A stretch of 64,000 nt of DNA from Pterobdella sp. o SKG-2022 (Eukaryota; Annelida; Clitellata; Hirudinida; Piscicolidae), in NCBI GenBank assembly GCA_964035795.1, contig OZ038322.1:16725447-16789446 (forward strand), in the 5' to 3' direction. Positions 36,801-47,419 of the stretch are shown here, piece after piece. Each line of letters begins with the position of its first letter. The stretch's first letter is position 1. The position numbers and the translations under genes are program-made. Below the pieces are notes generated by a model that saw only the letters and a list, made by a program, of their open reading frames with translations, was not told where the DNA came from and searched no databases.

Positions 36801-39800
36801 AGCATCATCTTCCGTCAAAAAACTTACATACCAATTTTCATTACCCGCAAATTCACACCTGAAAATGTTATGAACTGACGTCAAATTATTAAAACCAACT
36901 TAAGGTCATTGATCATAATTTTTCAGTTAATATAATGACCCCTATAGTAGTTTTCCTTTAATTGATACACAGCAATGTAAGGCATTAAAGTCTAAATGAT
37001 TAGCGTTAAAATTAATTTCGAAATATATGTCATTTTAGTAAATACTTGATTTGATTAAAAATTTTGGATAAAAAATAAATTATAAGATGAAAATTATCAT
37101 TATGATACCTTACGCACTGTGGACAATTTTCTCCTTCAAATAACTTCTCAATTAACTGTATGAAATTGTTGTGAAGTTAAGTAGGAAAGAACAATGTTGT
37201 TGATAATTGATATTCAGAGATAATTACTTTTAAGGACATCTTATAAATTCTTTTCAGATAATTATTATTTTAAATTGCATGTGATATTGAAAGTAGAGAC
37301 AAGAATGAATACATTGCATAAAAAATAGTGTTTGCTAAAAGGAGATAAGCTAACAAACATAGAATTATGTTAAACATGTAAAATAAAAATACTTAAAAGC
37401 GATTTCAAAGCGCTGCTTTATGGTAACAAAGGTATTTTCATAGTTTTTTTATTGCTGATGCAAAGCAATTCGTTATGAAATTGATGGGCGTTTTGTGATT
37501 CAATAATTTATGAAATAATTCAATAGTTAGAAATATTTTTTAAAATTTCTCCCTAAATAACTGAATTTTGGGCGGAAAATGGCTGAATTGAAAGCAAACT
37601 CAACAACATAAAATAATACAATGAAATATTCTGGTAACCTAAATAAAGTCATATTCCACTAAAAAAGAATTACTTATATATCAACAATATTTACAAAAGC
37701 TTTTTATAAGGCTTGGAAATGCAAAATAACTTTAATTACAAAAGAACTACAACGCAAAAGTAAACCAAATTCGAACATAATGATACGAGGTGTGAAGGAA
37801 TGTGAAAAAATAGTATTAAAAAATAGAGAAATGTGAAAAAAACAAATAAAAAATTTTAGTAAGATGATATTTTTTAACCTAATCATTAGTTAGCTTTCCA
37901 AAGTTCATATATCATTTCTAACTTCATGAAATAGCCACATTAATAAAATATCAAATAAAAATGAAAGTAAATGTAGATTAATAAGTAAACAAATAAAATG
38001 AATTTATTGATTTCTTATTTAACTCAAAACATCAATAGAACTATAAAACATTAATCCCTTTAACTTTAGTCAATTATGCTAATTAAAATGCTGACAATTC
38101 ATATGAAAAATACTCTGAATTTAACTTCTTCCAATTGCTCATATACTTATGAACAAATACTTTGATGAAATCTTGAAATAGTCATATCAAAACTCAATAA
38201 AATTATTTGGCAATAAAATTTTCCTTATCTTTCATAAATTGAAATTATTTTATCTTTATTAATAAATAGATTCGACCTAGCCTCAGTGTAATGAGGATAA
38301 AACCATATCTATATCATAGCATCTATCTTGGGATTGATAGTAGCAATATGAAAACATAAAATTGATTTTCTTATAATTATGAAACAATGAAAGGCATACC
38401 TCTTCAGGGGTGCTTTCAGGGACTTCACGCAAAATGATGATGGATCGAGGTGCCATCAATCTAACCTTGGTGCTAGATGGATCCACTTGCAAGTTTGGGA
38501 AGGCTGTGAGGTTCATTAGCCGATGCTTAAAGTTCTATTATTTTATAGATATTAACAAGTATATTTGTATGCTCAAATTTGAAAAAAGCTATTTAATAGT
38601 TTTTTGTTTATTTCTTCAAAAATGAGAATTTTATAAATACAAATTAGTTTAAAAACTAAAATTTGCAATAAGTACAATTTTATCATAACACATTAGTCTA
38701 ATATCTAATAAATTATGATAAGGTTGTACTTATCAAAAATTTTAATTTTCAAAAAAACTTGTATCTATAAAATCTTTATTTTTGAAAAAACAAACAAAAA
38801 AACATTTGAAATAAAAAAATACAAAAAGATGCCTATGAAAGCTATTTCATAATTTGAGGAGTTCAGCTTATTTTGTTTTGGTGAGAAAAACAGTGTGAAT
38901 GTTTCAGTTAAATTTGATAGACTTGGGTTGTGAATTATAATTATTTACTGAATCCTTTATGAAAACACTACATTTTAATGCAAAAATTTGATAGATTTTT
39001 TTAATGTTCTAAATAATATTTATGGTGATTCAAACGCATATGAACTAATTCAACTTTTTATTTATGAAATATGATAAAGAAAAGTATTCTAAGATAGTAT
39101 AATAAAGTTGTAAAATATTTTTTAAAGGTGATAAATCAGGTTATCCTATATTGGGGATTTAATTAGAGATGCATCAAATGTGAACATACAAGTAAATATT
39201 AATGGGATATAAAAATTTCTTGAAATTAAAATTTCAATGAGAGTAATGAAAATTTTTATAACATTATATTTGATAATTCACACCAAAATTGAACTGATAA
39301 TTCAGAAATTCTATATTAAATTTGAGAAATTACAGAATAAAAATTTAGCTATTATAAAAAAATATCTTGACTAACATAATTTGAATAATTAAAAAAAAAT
39401 ATATTTTTAAATTTCCTATGAAAAAATATGATGAATAAAATAAAATGATGCATGTAAAAAAACAAATAACTTTTAAGAATCTCAAGGATGAGTGGAATGT
39501 TCGTAGAAAGTGAGGCAACAGCTTTTAGTTGGGCAATTACTTCTATTGAAATATATTGATCTGAATCCAATTGAGATATCAAGAACTTATCCTTAGAGAA
39601 GTTATCTCTGAAAATATCAAAATAAGTATTTTGATGAATCATATAATTAATTAAATAATTTTATTATAAAATTAAATTTTAATATGTAGATAAACTTACA
39701 CAGAGAATATTTGAGAAAGTTGAGACTTGAGCATTTTAAGCTCTTCATTACTCAATACTTTTTCTACCATATTTTCTTTTTCTATATCTGTTAATATTTC

Positions 39801-40067
39801 AAAATATATTTTTTAAATGAATTAAATTCAATTTTTTGTTGTCTTTAAATTTTGTAAAATCCTAGTGCCAAGCTATCAACCTTGTTTTACGACTTCTTCT
39901 TCCGCAGAATCCGATTTTAGTTCTGTTGATGAACTCATGTTTGAAACAATCGTTTGTTCAAAATTTTTATTCAGTTTCTTTTTGGTTTTACTTGTGCTGT
40001 CATCCCCTTTATTGAGACTCATAACAGCTCTATTCAATATTTTATGATAAATATTCTTCAACCGCAA
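27889..40067 (-). CDS. LARP4: La-related protein 4 family (LARP4/LARP4B-like)
   Basis: A long gene with at least thirteen exons. N-terminal exon 40067 (or ATG 40022) to about 39885 is acidic/Lys-rich. Next come [15 protein letters not shown] (39760-39700) and the La motif half [19 protein letters not shown] (39615-39480). RRM exons: [16 protein letters not shown] (38460-38400), [10 protein letters not shown] (37135-37110), [19 protein letters not shown] (36855-36740) and [16 protein letters not shown] (36000-35870). Later exons: [14 protein letters not shown] (35485-35430), [17 protein letters not shown] (34615-34550), a His/Asn-rich exon (34340-34045), Arg-rich exons (33270-33110; 31900-31830), TSFPPLPSH (30965-30850), Ser/Thr-rich exons (30258-30060; 29920-29690) and a last exon (28562-27889) with [12 protein letters not shown]. 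These line up with LARP4 (LREIPESTP, NSNWYITF, NFPPLP, KLSYAEVCQK). The family binds poly(A) and PABP and stabilises mRNA in the cytoplasm. Some exon ends are approximate. Confidence 0.85.
28863..28912. repeat. Short inverted repeat in a LARP4 intron
   Basis: GTTTGATAATGTCA at 28863-28876 is repeated in reverse complement at 28899-28912 with a 22-base AT-rich loop. The GATAATGT core recalls the loop-side sequence of the 31280 palindrome family. Confidence 0.6.
29110..29336. repeat. Dispersed repeat, copy A (LARP4 intron)
   Basis: Shares many blocks with 45520-45722 in the same orientation: TGAAACTAT, GATCC/AATCC, GACAAT, AAAGTCTACT, TATCC-GG-TATAA, GCAGTTTAACG. No open frame and no terminal repeats are evident; a SINE-like or degenerate DNA element is possible. 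Confidence 0.6.
31280..31404. repeat. Nearly perfect palindrome, 51-bp arms (hairpin/MITE) in a LARP4 intron
   Basis: Left arm 31280-31330, right arm 31354-31404, loop 31331-31353. The arms are reverse complements with one mismatch (AAGAACACT against AAGAAAACT). The arm ends in GAGTATATATAAGAA and the loop side in AAAGCTTTTCGTT. Any transcript across it, including the LARP4 pre-mRNA, could fold into a 50-bp duplex. Confidence 0.85.
36161..36227. repeat. Inverted repeat in a LARP4 intron
   Basis: GATAAGTT ... ATCATGAAACATTAGTTAG is mirrored by CACTAATGTTTTATGAT ... AACTTATC, with one 7-base insertion in the right arm and a loop of about 7 bases. Confidence 0.6.
38596..38810. mobile_element. 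Long imperfect inverted repeat (MITE-like) in a LARP4 intron
   Basis: Arms of about 100 bases face each other around 38700: TTTTTTGTTTATTTCTTCAA and TTTTATAAATACAA on the left, TTGTATCTATAAAATC and TTTTTGAAAAAACAAAC on the right; the inner arms share AAGTACAA(T/C)-TTATCATAA. It forms one snap-back structure with no coding content. AGCTATTT flanks both sides (about 38588 and 38838). Confidence 0.6.
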
Positions 40068-40513
40068 TAAAATTCTATTAAGAATCTCAAAGCTAATTTT
40101 TTCAAAAAACTAGTAATTCTTTGAAAAATAAATAACAAAAATATTCCACTACGCGAAACCTTGAGCGGAACTTGGGTTAGAATATTTCAAGAGCGTGTTT
40201 GCGCAATATGGCGGAGTGGAATTGTTATTTCAAATGAAAAATCAAAAAAAGTTATAATTTTAATTAGATATATCCATAAATCTAATTGAACGATAGCAAC
40301 ATTATATTTTAATCATTTCCACATATATCTCATATAGCCGAGAAAAACAATCACATAATTACAAAAAATGGAGGTTACTGCTCCCCAGGGTTGGATAGTT
40401 AGAAAATAACAACTTTCTAAACGGAATTTCGATATTAAAAAATTGAAACTTCTATTTTTTTTAATAATTGCACATTTTTAGTTTTGATAAATATGAAATA
40501 ACTTCAATCAAAA
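40068..40513. other. Intergenic between LARP4 and METTL21A
   Basis: Promoter side of LARP4 and 3' side of the methyltransferase gene. No coding stretch or repeat recognised; the sequence around 40140-40230 is locally more GC-rich and may be the LARP4 promoter. Confidence 0.4.
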
Positions 40514-41374
40514 CTAAACTTTTTTTATTTTTTGGAATAAAAATATGTGAATACCAAAATTTTCATCATAAAAAACATTATTCGATGAAAATTTATTTTC
40601 AAGATTTTTTAAAAAACGTTGGTCTTTTGGATATCTTATTTTACATGATAATAGCACTTTGGTATTTGGTCCTGATAGATCATTCAGAGTAGCTTCTAAA
40701 TCACAAAATGTTTCTTCAAAATATATGATGTCAGCTCCCAAAATGTAATCATAAATTTTGTTAAATTTCTCAAGATTTTGACCCCACTTGAGTTCCAACA
40801 CCTCAGCCTTAGCATCATTTATAAGCAAATTTTCTTTTATATTGTCTAAGCAATGCTTAAGGTCTGTGATAGTCACTCTAGCTCCTGATTAAATATTATA
40901 AATATAGTTATTATTTACTCATAAATTTTATAATCTTAGAAATAATTTTTTCAGCATTGTTACCAAGTTTTGAAGCAGCTATTCCTACATATCCTGTCCC
41001 AGCACCTAGTTCAAGAATGTTTTTTCCTTTGATATTTTCAGTTAATAGATACTTTGCTAATACTATTGCCTTTAAAAATGAATAAATTCTTAAATAAATA
41101 ATTACTAGTTGAATGATAATTAAAATTTTTCTTTTGTAGAAAGTGTCATTACCGAATCCCACACTGATCCAGCTACTCCAATTTCGCTCCATTTTTGTTT
41201 TATTTTTATAACTTCTCCATTGAATTTGAGTTCACGTTCATTTTTATAAATAGAAGGAATCTTTTTTTCATCATAGATCACTAAGGAAGATGAAAGAAAG
41301 TTTTTAACATTATTGCAATCTTCTTTTGGTTTGTTACAAAACTGCTCAAAACCCTCATTAAAAAACGAAGACAT
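40514..41374 (-). CDS. METTL21A: METTL21A-type protein-lysine methyltransferase
   Basis: Three exons, 41374-41153, 41069-40964 and 40884-40514, total 699 bases, 232 aa, from the ATG at 41374; an upstream in-frame ATG at 41417 would add 15 hydrophobic residues. SAM-binding motif I reads NILELGAGTGYVGI. Downstream are VTITDLKHCLDNI, ELKWGQNLEKF, YILGADIIYFEETF (motif with the family's D-x-x-Y) and LLSCKIRYPKDQRFL. These are the marks of METTL21A, which trimethylates a conserved lysine in the lid of HSP70 family proteins. Other METTL21 members are less similar around WGQNL and GADIIY. Its start lies about 190 bases from that of RSPH9 on the other strand. Confidence 0.88.
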
Positions 41375-41560
41375 CACGAGAATAACGAAATTATATTTCA
41401 AAATTACGCTTACACTCATACCAAAAACTTATGTTTATAATTTTCCGGAAATAAATATATTCATTTATTTAATATTTATATATCTTTTTTTAGTTTTGTT
41501 TTACTTTCAAAAATATAAAAAACGTTAAAAACTCTGACGTTAATTATCTAGTACGAAAGA

Positions 41561-42761
41561 ATGGATTCAGATTTTCTTCACTTGTTTGCTACAAATTTAA
41601 GTTATGATGGAATTATTCTTTCAAACGAACAAAAAGCTGCACTTGAAACATCTTTAAAAGTTTTGAAAGATGAAATGAAATTCAAAACTTTATACTTTTG
41701 GGGGAAATTGTATACTATGGGTGCTCCTTATTATATAGTTCAAGGAATGGAAGAACCCTTCAATCCAGCCGCAAAAAGAACGTTGTTCAGCCAAGATTGC
41801 ATCAATTGGGCTCTTATAAACCCTCCAACTGACCAAATGAAAAAAGATGTTAAAAGATGCAAAGGGTTACTAACCGGGCAATTAAGTTTTAATATGGATG
41901 AACAAGAGGAAGAAAATGATGAGGATGAAAAAGGTATTCAGCAGTTATTTATGAAACGAGAATACTAATTTTATCTTATTTCAAGAGTCCACGTTTTTAT
42001 TTAATTTTGACCTATCGAATTTTTTTCATATATATTTTAGATTTTTTTTCTCTTATTAATGGGTTAACTTGGGTTTTTTTAATATAGTCATATCACTACT
42101 TACCTTTGTGGTCAAAATCTCTCGATGATAAAATATGCGCTGTTCCTAGCACCTACTAAGTTTGGGTGTGCGTAAATGTCTTTTCCTTTTCTCTTGTTGC
42201 CACTTATTAATAAAAGTTTCAAATTATATTTTTTCAATTTTAGATATCGTTGACGATTCGTTGAGTGGAAGTGCTGATAAAGAAAATGAAGAGCCGAATG
42301 AGTTATTCAATATGGACTCGGTGACGATGAAAGAAGAAGACAAACTGACAAGTCTGGTTAATTGGATAGATTTTGAAACAAGTTTGATTCCTAGGGGGGC
42401 CTATACAAGAACAGTCAGTGGAACAGTTATTGTGAATAACTTGTTTACTGGACTTTCGTTTGCAGAAGCAGGAAAGATGTATAACTACAGGCATTTCAGA
42501 CCTGCCGTACGACTTTTAGAAAAATCTATTTTACAAAGAGCTGATTTCGATCAAGCAATAGATTTTTTAGATCCAATTGTTGAAGATGTACCTTCTGAAA
42601 TCAGTTGGAGTTTACAATATGAAAGAGGAGGTTCTATTGTAACAGTGAAAAGTTTATTGTGGCCAGGTTATGTATTTTATCATATGCCAAACACAAGGTT
42701 TTATGGATCATTATATTTTGGAAACGGAATAAAAAATCTTGACTTACCATTTATGTTATAA
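41561..42761 (+). CDS. RSPH9: Radial spoke head protein 9 homolog
   Basis: Two exons, 41561-41933 and 42244-42761, total 891 bases, 296 aa. The N-terminal region has LSNEQKAALETSL, LYFWGKLYTMGAPYYIVQG and FSQDCINWALINPPT. After an acidic insert, exon 2 continues with LIPRGAYTRTVSG, FTGLSFAEAGKMYNYRHFR, SWSLQYERGGSIVTVKSLLW and YHMPNTRFYGSLYFGNG, ending NLDLPFML. The last motif and the WGK...YYI block are diagnostic for RSPH9. The protein is part of the radial spoke head of motile 9+2 cilia. The length is slightly above the human protein because of the Glu/Asp-rich stretch at residues 112-124 and the start of exon 2. Confidence 0.93.
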
Positions 42762-44137
42762 ATAAGTAATATTGATGATTCATGTAAATATAAATAAAAA
42801 TTATTTTTCTAGTTTTACAAAACTCAAATTTTTAAGTTGTTAACCTGTTTTTTGTTTTTAACTGGTATCTTTGGAACCAATTTAAGATAAAATTTTTAAT
42901 AAACATTTACTAGATAACCTAAAGGCGTTTAAAATTCAAATGAAATACAATGCTCCTATACGTTTTTTCTTTTATCAAGTTTTAGTTAATAACAAATAAC
43001 GATTTAGAAATTTTATAAGCGTTTTGGTTGTTTTGATTGATCTTTTTTAGAATGCTTTCAAAGTAGTATTATATGAATCCATTGAAAAATCTTATATCTT
43101 TTTCTCATATTAATATTTTAACTAAATTTTGTATTCATTTTTTTTGCTTTCTGCAGTCACGGTTTTTTAATCGTCTCTCTCCATTAAACCTCAATTTTTT
43201 TTAGTCGCCATTTTTTGATTTTCTTCCTTGAGTTTCATTAAACTAACCTCTTTCTTGTTTGATAATATTTTTTCGAAAAACTCGTTTGCTTTAATCTCTA
43301 TTTTTTTCATCAATGTTACTCTTTTTTTGAACTCACCATTTATTTTTTTTATAAAGTCTTCAATTATAAAGGTAACTTGTTTTTATACGGGTTTGAATAC
43401 TCCCGTATCTTTCCTTCTCTGCTAAACCCTCGCTGGCCTGTTGTTGTTGTTAGGCAACAACGAGATTGCTGTGGTGTGCAGATATTATTATGCGAAAGTT
43501 TTTGTTATTTCAGGAAGGTGGGTTATTGTTGTTGACTCGGTACTCGTAATGACGATTAATGTTAATGTCCTCTATCAATTCGAACTAATTAATTGGATAA
43601 AAATTCTCAAAATAATTCTCTCAAAGATACTGAAAATTATTTCTCATAGATGTTTATACCTTATGAGACATTCTTTTATAAAATTGTGAAAAAATTGCCC
43701 AAGACCAAAATTCATGGTGATAAGCTTTTCATAAAAGTTCAGAATAAAGAGTGTGAAAGACTTATAGAAGAAAAACATAAATGACGAATTGTTAGTGAGT
43801 ATTAGATGTCCAGATTATACTGGTCTATGTGCATCTGAACTTAGACTCCAAGGTTATTGTCTTCATCCTCAATATCAACGGGCTTTTTATCTATATATTA
43901 CTTTTCGAATGAACTCCAATTGAATTAGTTTTTTAATTATTGAAATACTATTTGACTATGAATCAAATTGTTTCTTTTGAACACGAAGTTTTATTTATAA
44001 TAAGCACATGCGGTTGCTTTTAAATTTTATAATTAAAAATTGCTTATAAAAGAAAAATAATTCACATTTTATAATTTTAGGGGGATTTAGTTTATATAAG
44101 TGATTCTAGATATATAGTAAAATACAATTTTATGCAG
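42762..44137. other. Region after RSPH9; no firm gene
   Basis: T-rich sequence. A plus-strand stretch at 43785-43922 reads 46 codons with balanced composition (SIRCPDYTGLCASELRLQGY) and could be an exon of the following gene or a repeat fragment, but no splice frame was established. Confidence 0.35.
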
Positions 44138-45413
44138 TGATTTATTCGGATCTAAATTGCTTAATTACTTGGATATGGCTGACGAGAATCGTTTATATCA
44201 ATTGAAAACGCAACAAATATTTTTAAATTTTGTGAGTTTAGTGCCAACAAGCTTGGACTCTTACAACGAAAGCATATCAAGTAATAGTTTGAAAAGTGAA
44301 AGCCAATACGGTACCCCTAGAAGTTATTTAGATGATGGCAAAACTAATAATTTGACAGTCATTAAAAAAGACAAAAAATTATTAGTGTATAGAAATTCTT
44401 CCATATCGTCTCCTGCCAGCTCAGTAGCTAACTCTCAGCAAAGTAGTGATTTATCATTTAGTAAGTCACATGAAGTTTCGTTTGATATTGGTGGTTGTCC
44501 AAAAGAGGAAAAAAGTGTCAGTGAATCTCCATCTATAGAAGAAATTAAATCAGCACATGCCTACATAGATATTTCAGATCAAGAATGTGATGAGGATTCT
44601 GAATTGAGAAAAGAGATCATAACTTTAAAAAGTCAAGTTAAAGGTTTAATAGATAATTGAAGTCACTAATTTTTCAAATTTTTACTTGAAGCTTTCATCT
44701 ATTCCAAACCATAGATGAACTCAGAAGAAGTCCTGGGACCCAAAGTGAAGTTATGTTTGATTATGTAGATGGTTCTGAAGAAGGGATGGAAGAAGTAGCA
44801 ATTCAGGTTTGAAAATTTTCAATTGTTCTTTTATAAAAATAAACACTTTAATTTTAATTACTTTGATATATTTTAACAAAGGCTGGAATTAAGCTACGAG
44901 CTGTAGCAGATAAGTTCAATGAACAACATTGTCAAGAAATCAAAACATTGGTTGATCAACTCATAGAAATTTTGACTAACAACCCATCAAATTTTCAATC
45001 AACATTTGTGTCAAGAATTGGAAGTTTAGTCAACTTTGTTGGAACAGGAATAAATGCTGTAAGATTAATTATTTCACCATGAATTTTAAAAAATTTTTAT
45101 ATTACCAAATTTCATTATAATTCATTGTATTTATAAATATAAAACTTATTTGAGGCATTTACAATAAATAATTAATTAGGAATATATTTTGAATGCTTAA
45201 ATAATAATTTTTTTAAATGGTTCAATTTTATAGAAACTATTTACATAATATTTTCAAAAATCAAAAACTCTAAAAATTTGATAGGTGGCTTTGATATTTT
45301 CTGTAGCTCAATGCATAGTGACTGCTTGTAGTGGGAGTCTAAGAAGTGTAATGGCGGCATCTATTGATGCAGTGAGAAGATATGAAGGGGAATACATGAA
45401 GAAAGAAGGATGG
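44138..45413 (+). CDS. Unrecognised multi-exon protein with coiled-coil and hydrophobic C-terminal segment
   Basis: Four exons on the plus strand, 44138-44643, 44715-44806, 44882-45058 and 45285-45413, join with consistent phases and good splice sites. The first exon has an acceptor (TATGCAG) and one leftover base, so earlier exons should exist; the first internal ATG is at 44175. The 5' part gives LFGSKLLNYLDMADENRLYQ, then a Ser/Asn-rich region. An acidic helical segment (DSELRKEIITLKSQVKDELR) follows, then a helical region with FNEQHCQEIKTLVDQLIEIL and FVSRIGSLVNFVGTGIN. The fourth exon is hydrophobic (VALIFSVAQCIVTACSG) followed by a basic end (IDAVRRYEGEYMKKEGW) and a GTGAGT donor, so at least one more exon is expected. 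I do not recognise the family. It could be a membrane-anchored adaptor, but nothing in the sequence fixes a function. Confidence 0.6.
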
Positions 45414-47395
45414 GTGAGTGTTTCTATTCAATCATTTGAAAATTTAACTAAATATCTGAAATCATCAACCTGGGTTGAATTATTTTTATTTGTCTTATTG
45501 CATGAGTTTATATGATATTATTGAAACTATAAAACTTGAAAATCCACTGTTCCTACATTTGGGCAGTTTGTTTCACCATTTTCAAACTAGAATCATCCAC
45601 CCATTTAAATGACAATGATATCTGTCGTCAAAGTCTACTGCTATCCAGGCTATAACAGGCAAGCAGTCTTTAACTATAAGTGCTAATTCAGATGCAGTTT
45701 AACGTTAGTGTCCAGGACAGTGTTGGCTATTTTTTTCCCAACATGTTTAAAGGTGCTATATATATAAATATTTCAATTTACCTTTGCGCCGTTATGTTAC
45801 CTTTTAATATTATGATTAAACCTTTTTCTGTAATAAACCCTGTTTTTTCTAATGTCTGTATGCAGGCATCGGTGAAAAAATGACTAAATTAAACTTTACA
45901 TTTACCTTTGAATATTGAATTATTTACCCAAAACCATCAATAACAGAAAATAATGAATGAATTGGATGTGGAGTTTGTGGGCTCTTCAGTGGACTCGTTT
46001 CATGTGTCTCATTAACTAAGGTCAAATCTTAAAACTATCTTCAGTATCTGACATACATATAAGTATTATTATACACAATTATATAAAAAAAATTAAGTAA
46101 ATAAAATTTTATTGATTGTTCAAATATTTCCATCTGATTCTTTTCTTCAGTAAAGCATAGCTCAGACAAAGCTTGTCATTTTTCATTTATAATTGTGGTA
46201 ATGTGAGTTGGAGGTGTGAATGTTGCTTCCTTAGTCCAGCTCTCAAGTCTCCCATTTATACTATAACAATAAGATATAATGTCTTTTTTAATTTAAAAAT
46301 TTTGTGGTCTTAAATATCTTCAATTGTGATTCTTATAGGTTTTAAAGGATGTGCCTTTGACTAATTTATTCATTGATGAATTGTTTCTCTGGAAATTTTT
46401 CTGTAGTCTGCATTATTTATATATTCATTCATCTTTTTATGATTATTACTCATCAAAATTATTTAGTTTAATTTCTTTCTTAATCTTAGTTTTGTTATGT
46501 CATAATATCGGAGTTAATTTAGGAATAATTGAATTATTTTTCTAACATTTTATCTAATATCAATTGAAAAGTCGGTTCAAAAATTCTCTCATGACCTTGT
46601 TTCAGGTAATATTTGTTTCTCAATTGTAGTTAATCCTTCTAATATAAAACTAACCAAGTTTTTCATTTAATATCATCAAATGAATATCAAGTATATTTGT
46701 TTCTATTTTTGAGTAATAGTCTCAACTAAATATTTTAATTTATTAAAAACAGCTGAATTTATAGTCTTATGAGTTTGCAGGTTACAGATTGACTTATTGA
46801 AGTGAATCACGTTTACAGCCTGTAGTAATATATATTATGATCCTTGCTATGTATAATTTAAACAAAGTATGAGCATAGTAAAGTTTATGTATTGTTTAAT
46901 AATTCAATATTTTTCTGTATGTTCATTCAATAAACTTTCACTATTCCAGCTTGCACTTATGAAATAAAAAAGAATATTTTTATAGGTTTGACCAATGTTT
47001 TTATGTTACGTAGTAGATGCAGAAACGAAAATTTTATGCTTTGCTTATTATTTTTTATGCTGTATAATTTCATCGATTCTTCTATGTGAGGAGACTATAA
47101 TCGATTCCATTGATGAGTGTGAGATCATCGCATGTGCCCAATTCAATGTATTTTTAGAGTGTATTTTAAGCCGCTCAATTTTTAATGTATTTATTAGTAA
47201 AAATATTGAATTTTCACGTTGATAGTATCGGGTATTATTAAAAAGTTCGAAAAACTATGCACGTTCATACTCTCTTGTAGCATAAATAATTAGTCCCAGT
47301 GAGTTGGATACAGTTTCAAATAGAAGTAAAAACCTGGTTTTACCCCTATGGAAATAAAAATAAATAAAATTTGTTTTCGAAAAAAATCAAAATGT
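45414..47395. other. Mostly non-coding; includes a dispersed repeat
   Basis: Apart from the repeat at 45520-45722, short plus-strand frames (45680-45883, 46351-46545, 46995-47222) have no family features. The last exon(s) of the upstream gene may be here but could not be identified. Confidence 0.4.
45520..45722. repeat. Dispersed repeat, copy B
   Basis: Second copy of the sequence at 29110-29336, same orientation, diverged throughout with small indels. It lies just after the last identified exon of the unrecognised gene. Confidence 0.6.
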
Positions 47396-47414
47396 TAATA
47401 TATATATATATATA
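47396..47414. repeat. (TA)n tract at the 5' border of the RTE element
   Basis: About nine TA units directly before the first recognisable element sequence. Confidence 0.8.
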
Positions 47415-47419
47415 TGGGG

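Noticed and set aside
36603..38516. RCAN/calcipressin-type RRM gene
   Set aside because: The exons join La-motif exons upstream and match LARP4 ([24 protein letters not shown]).
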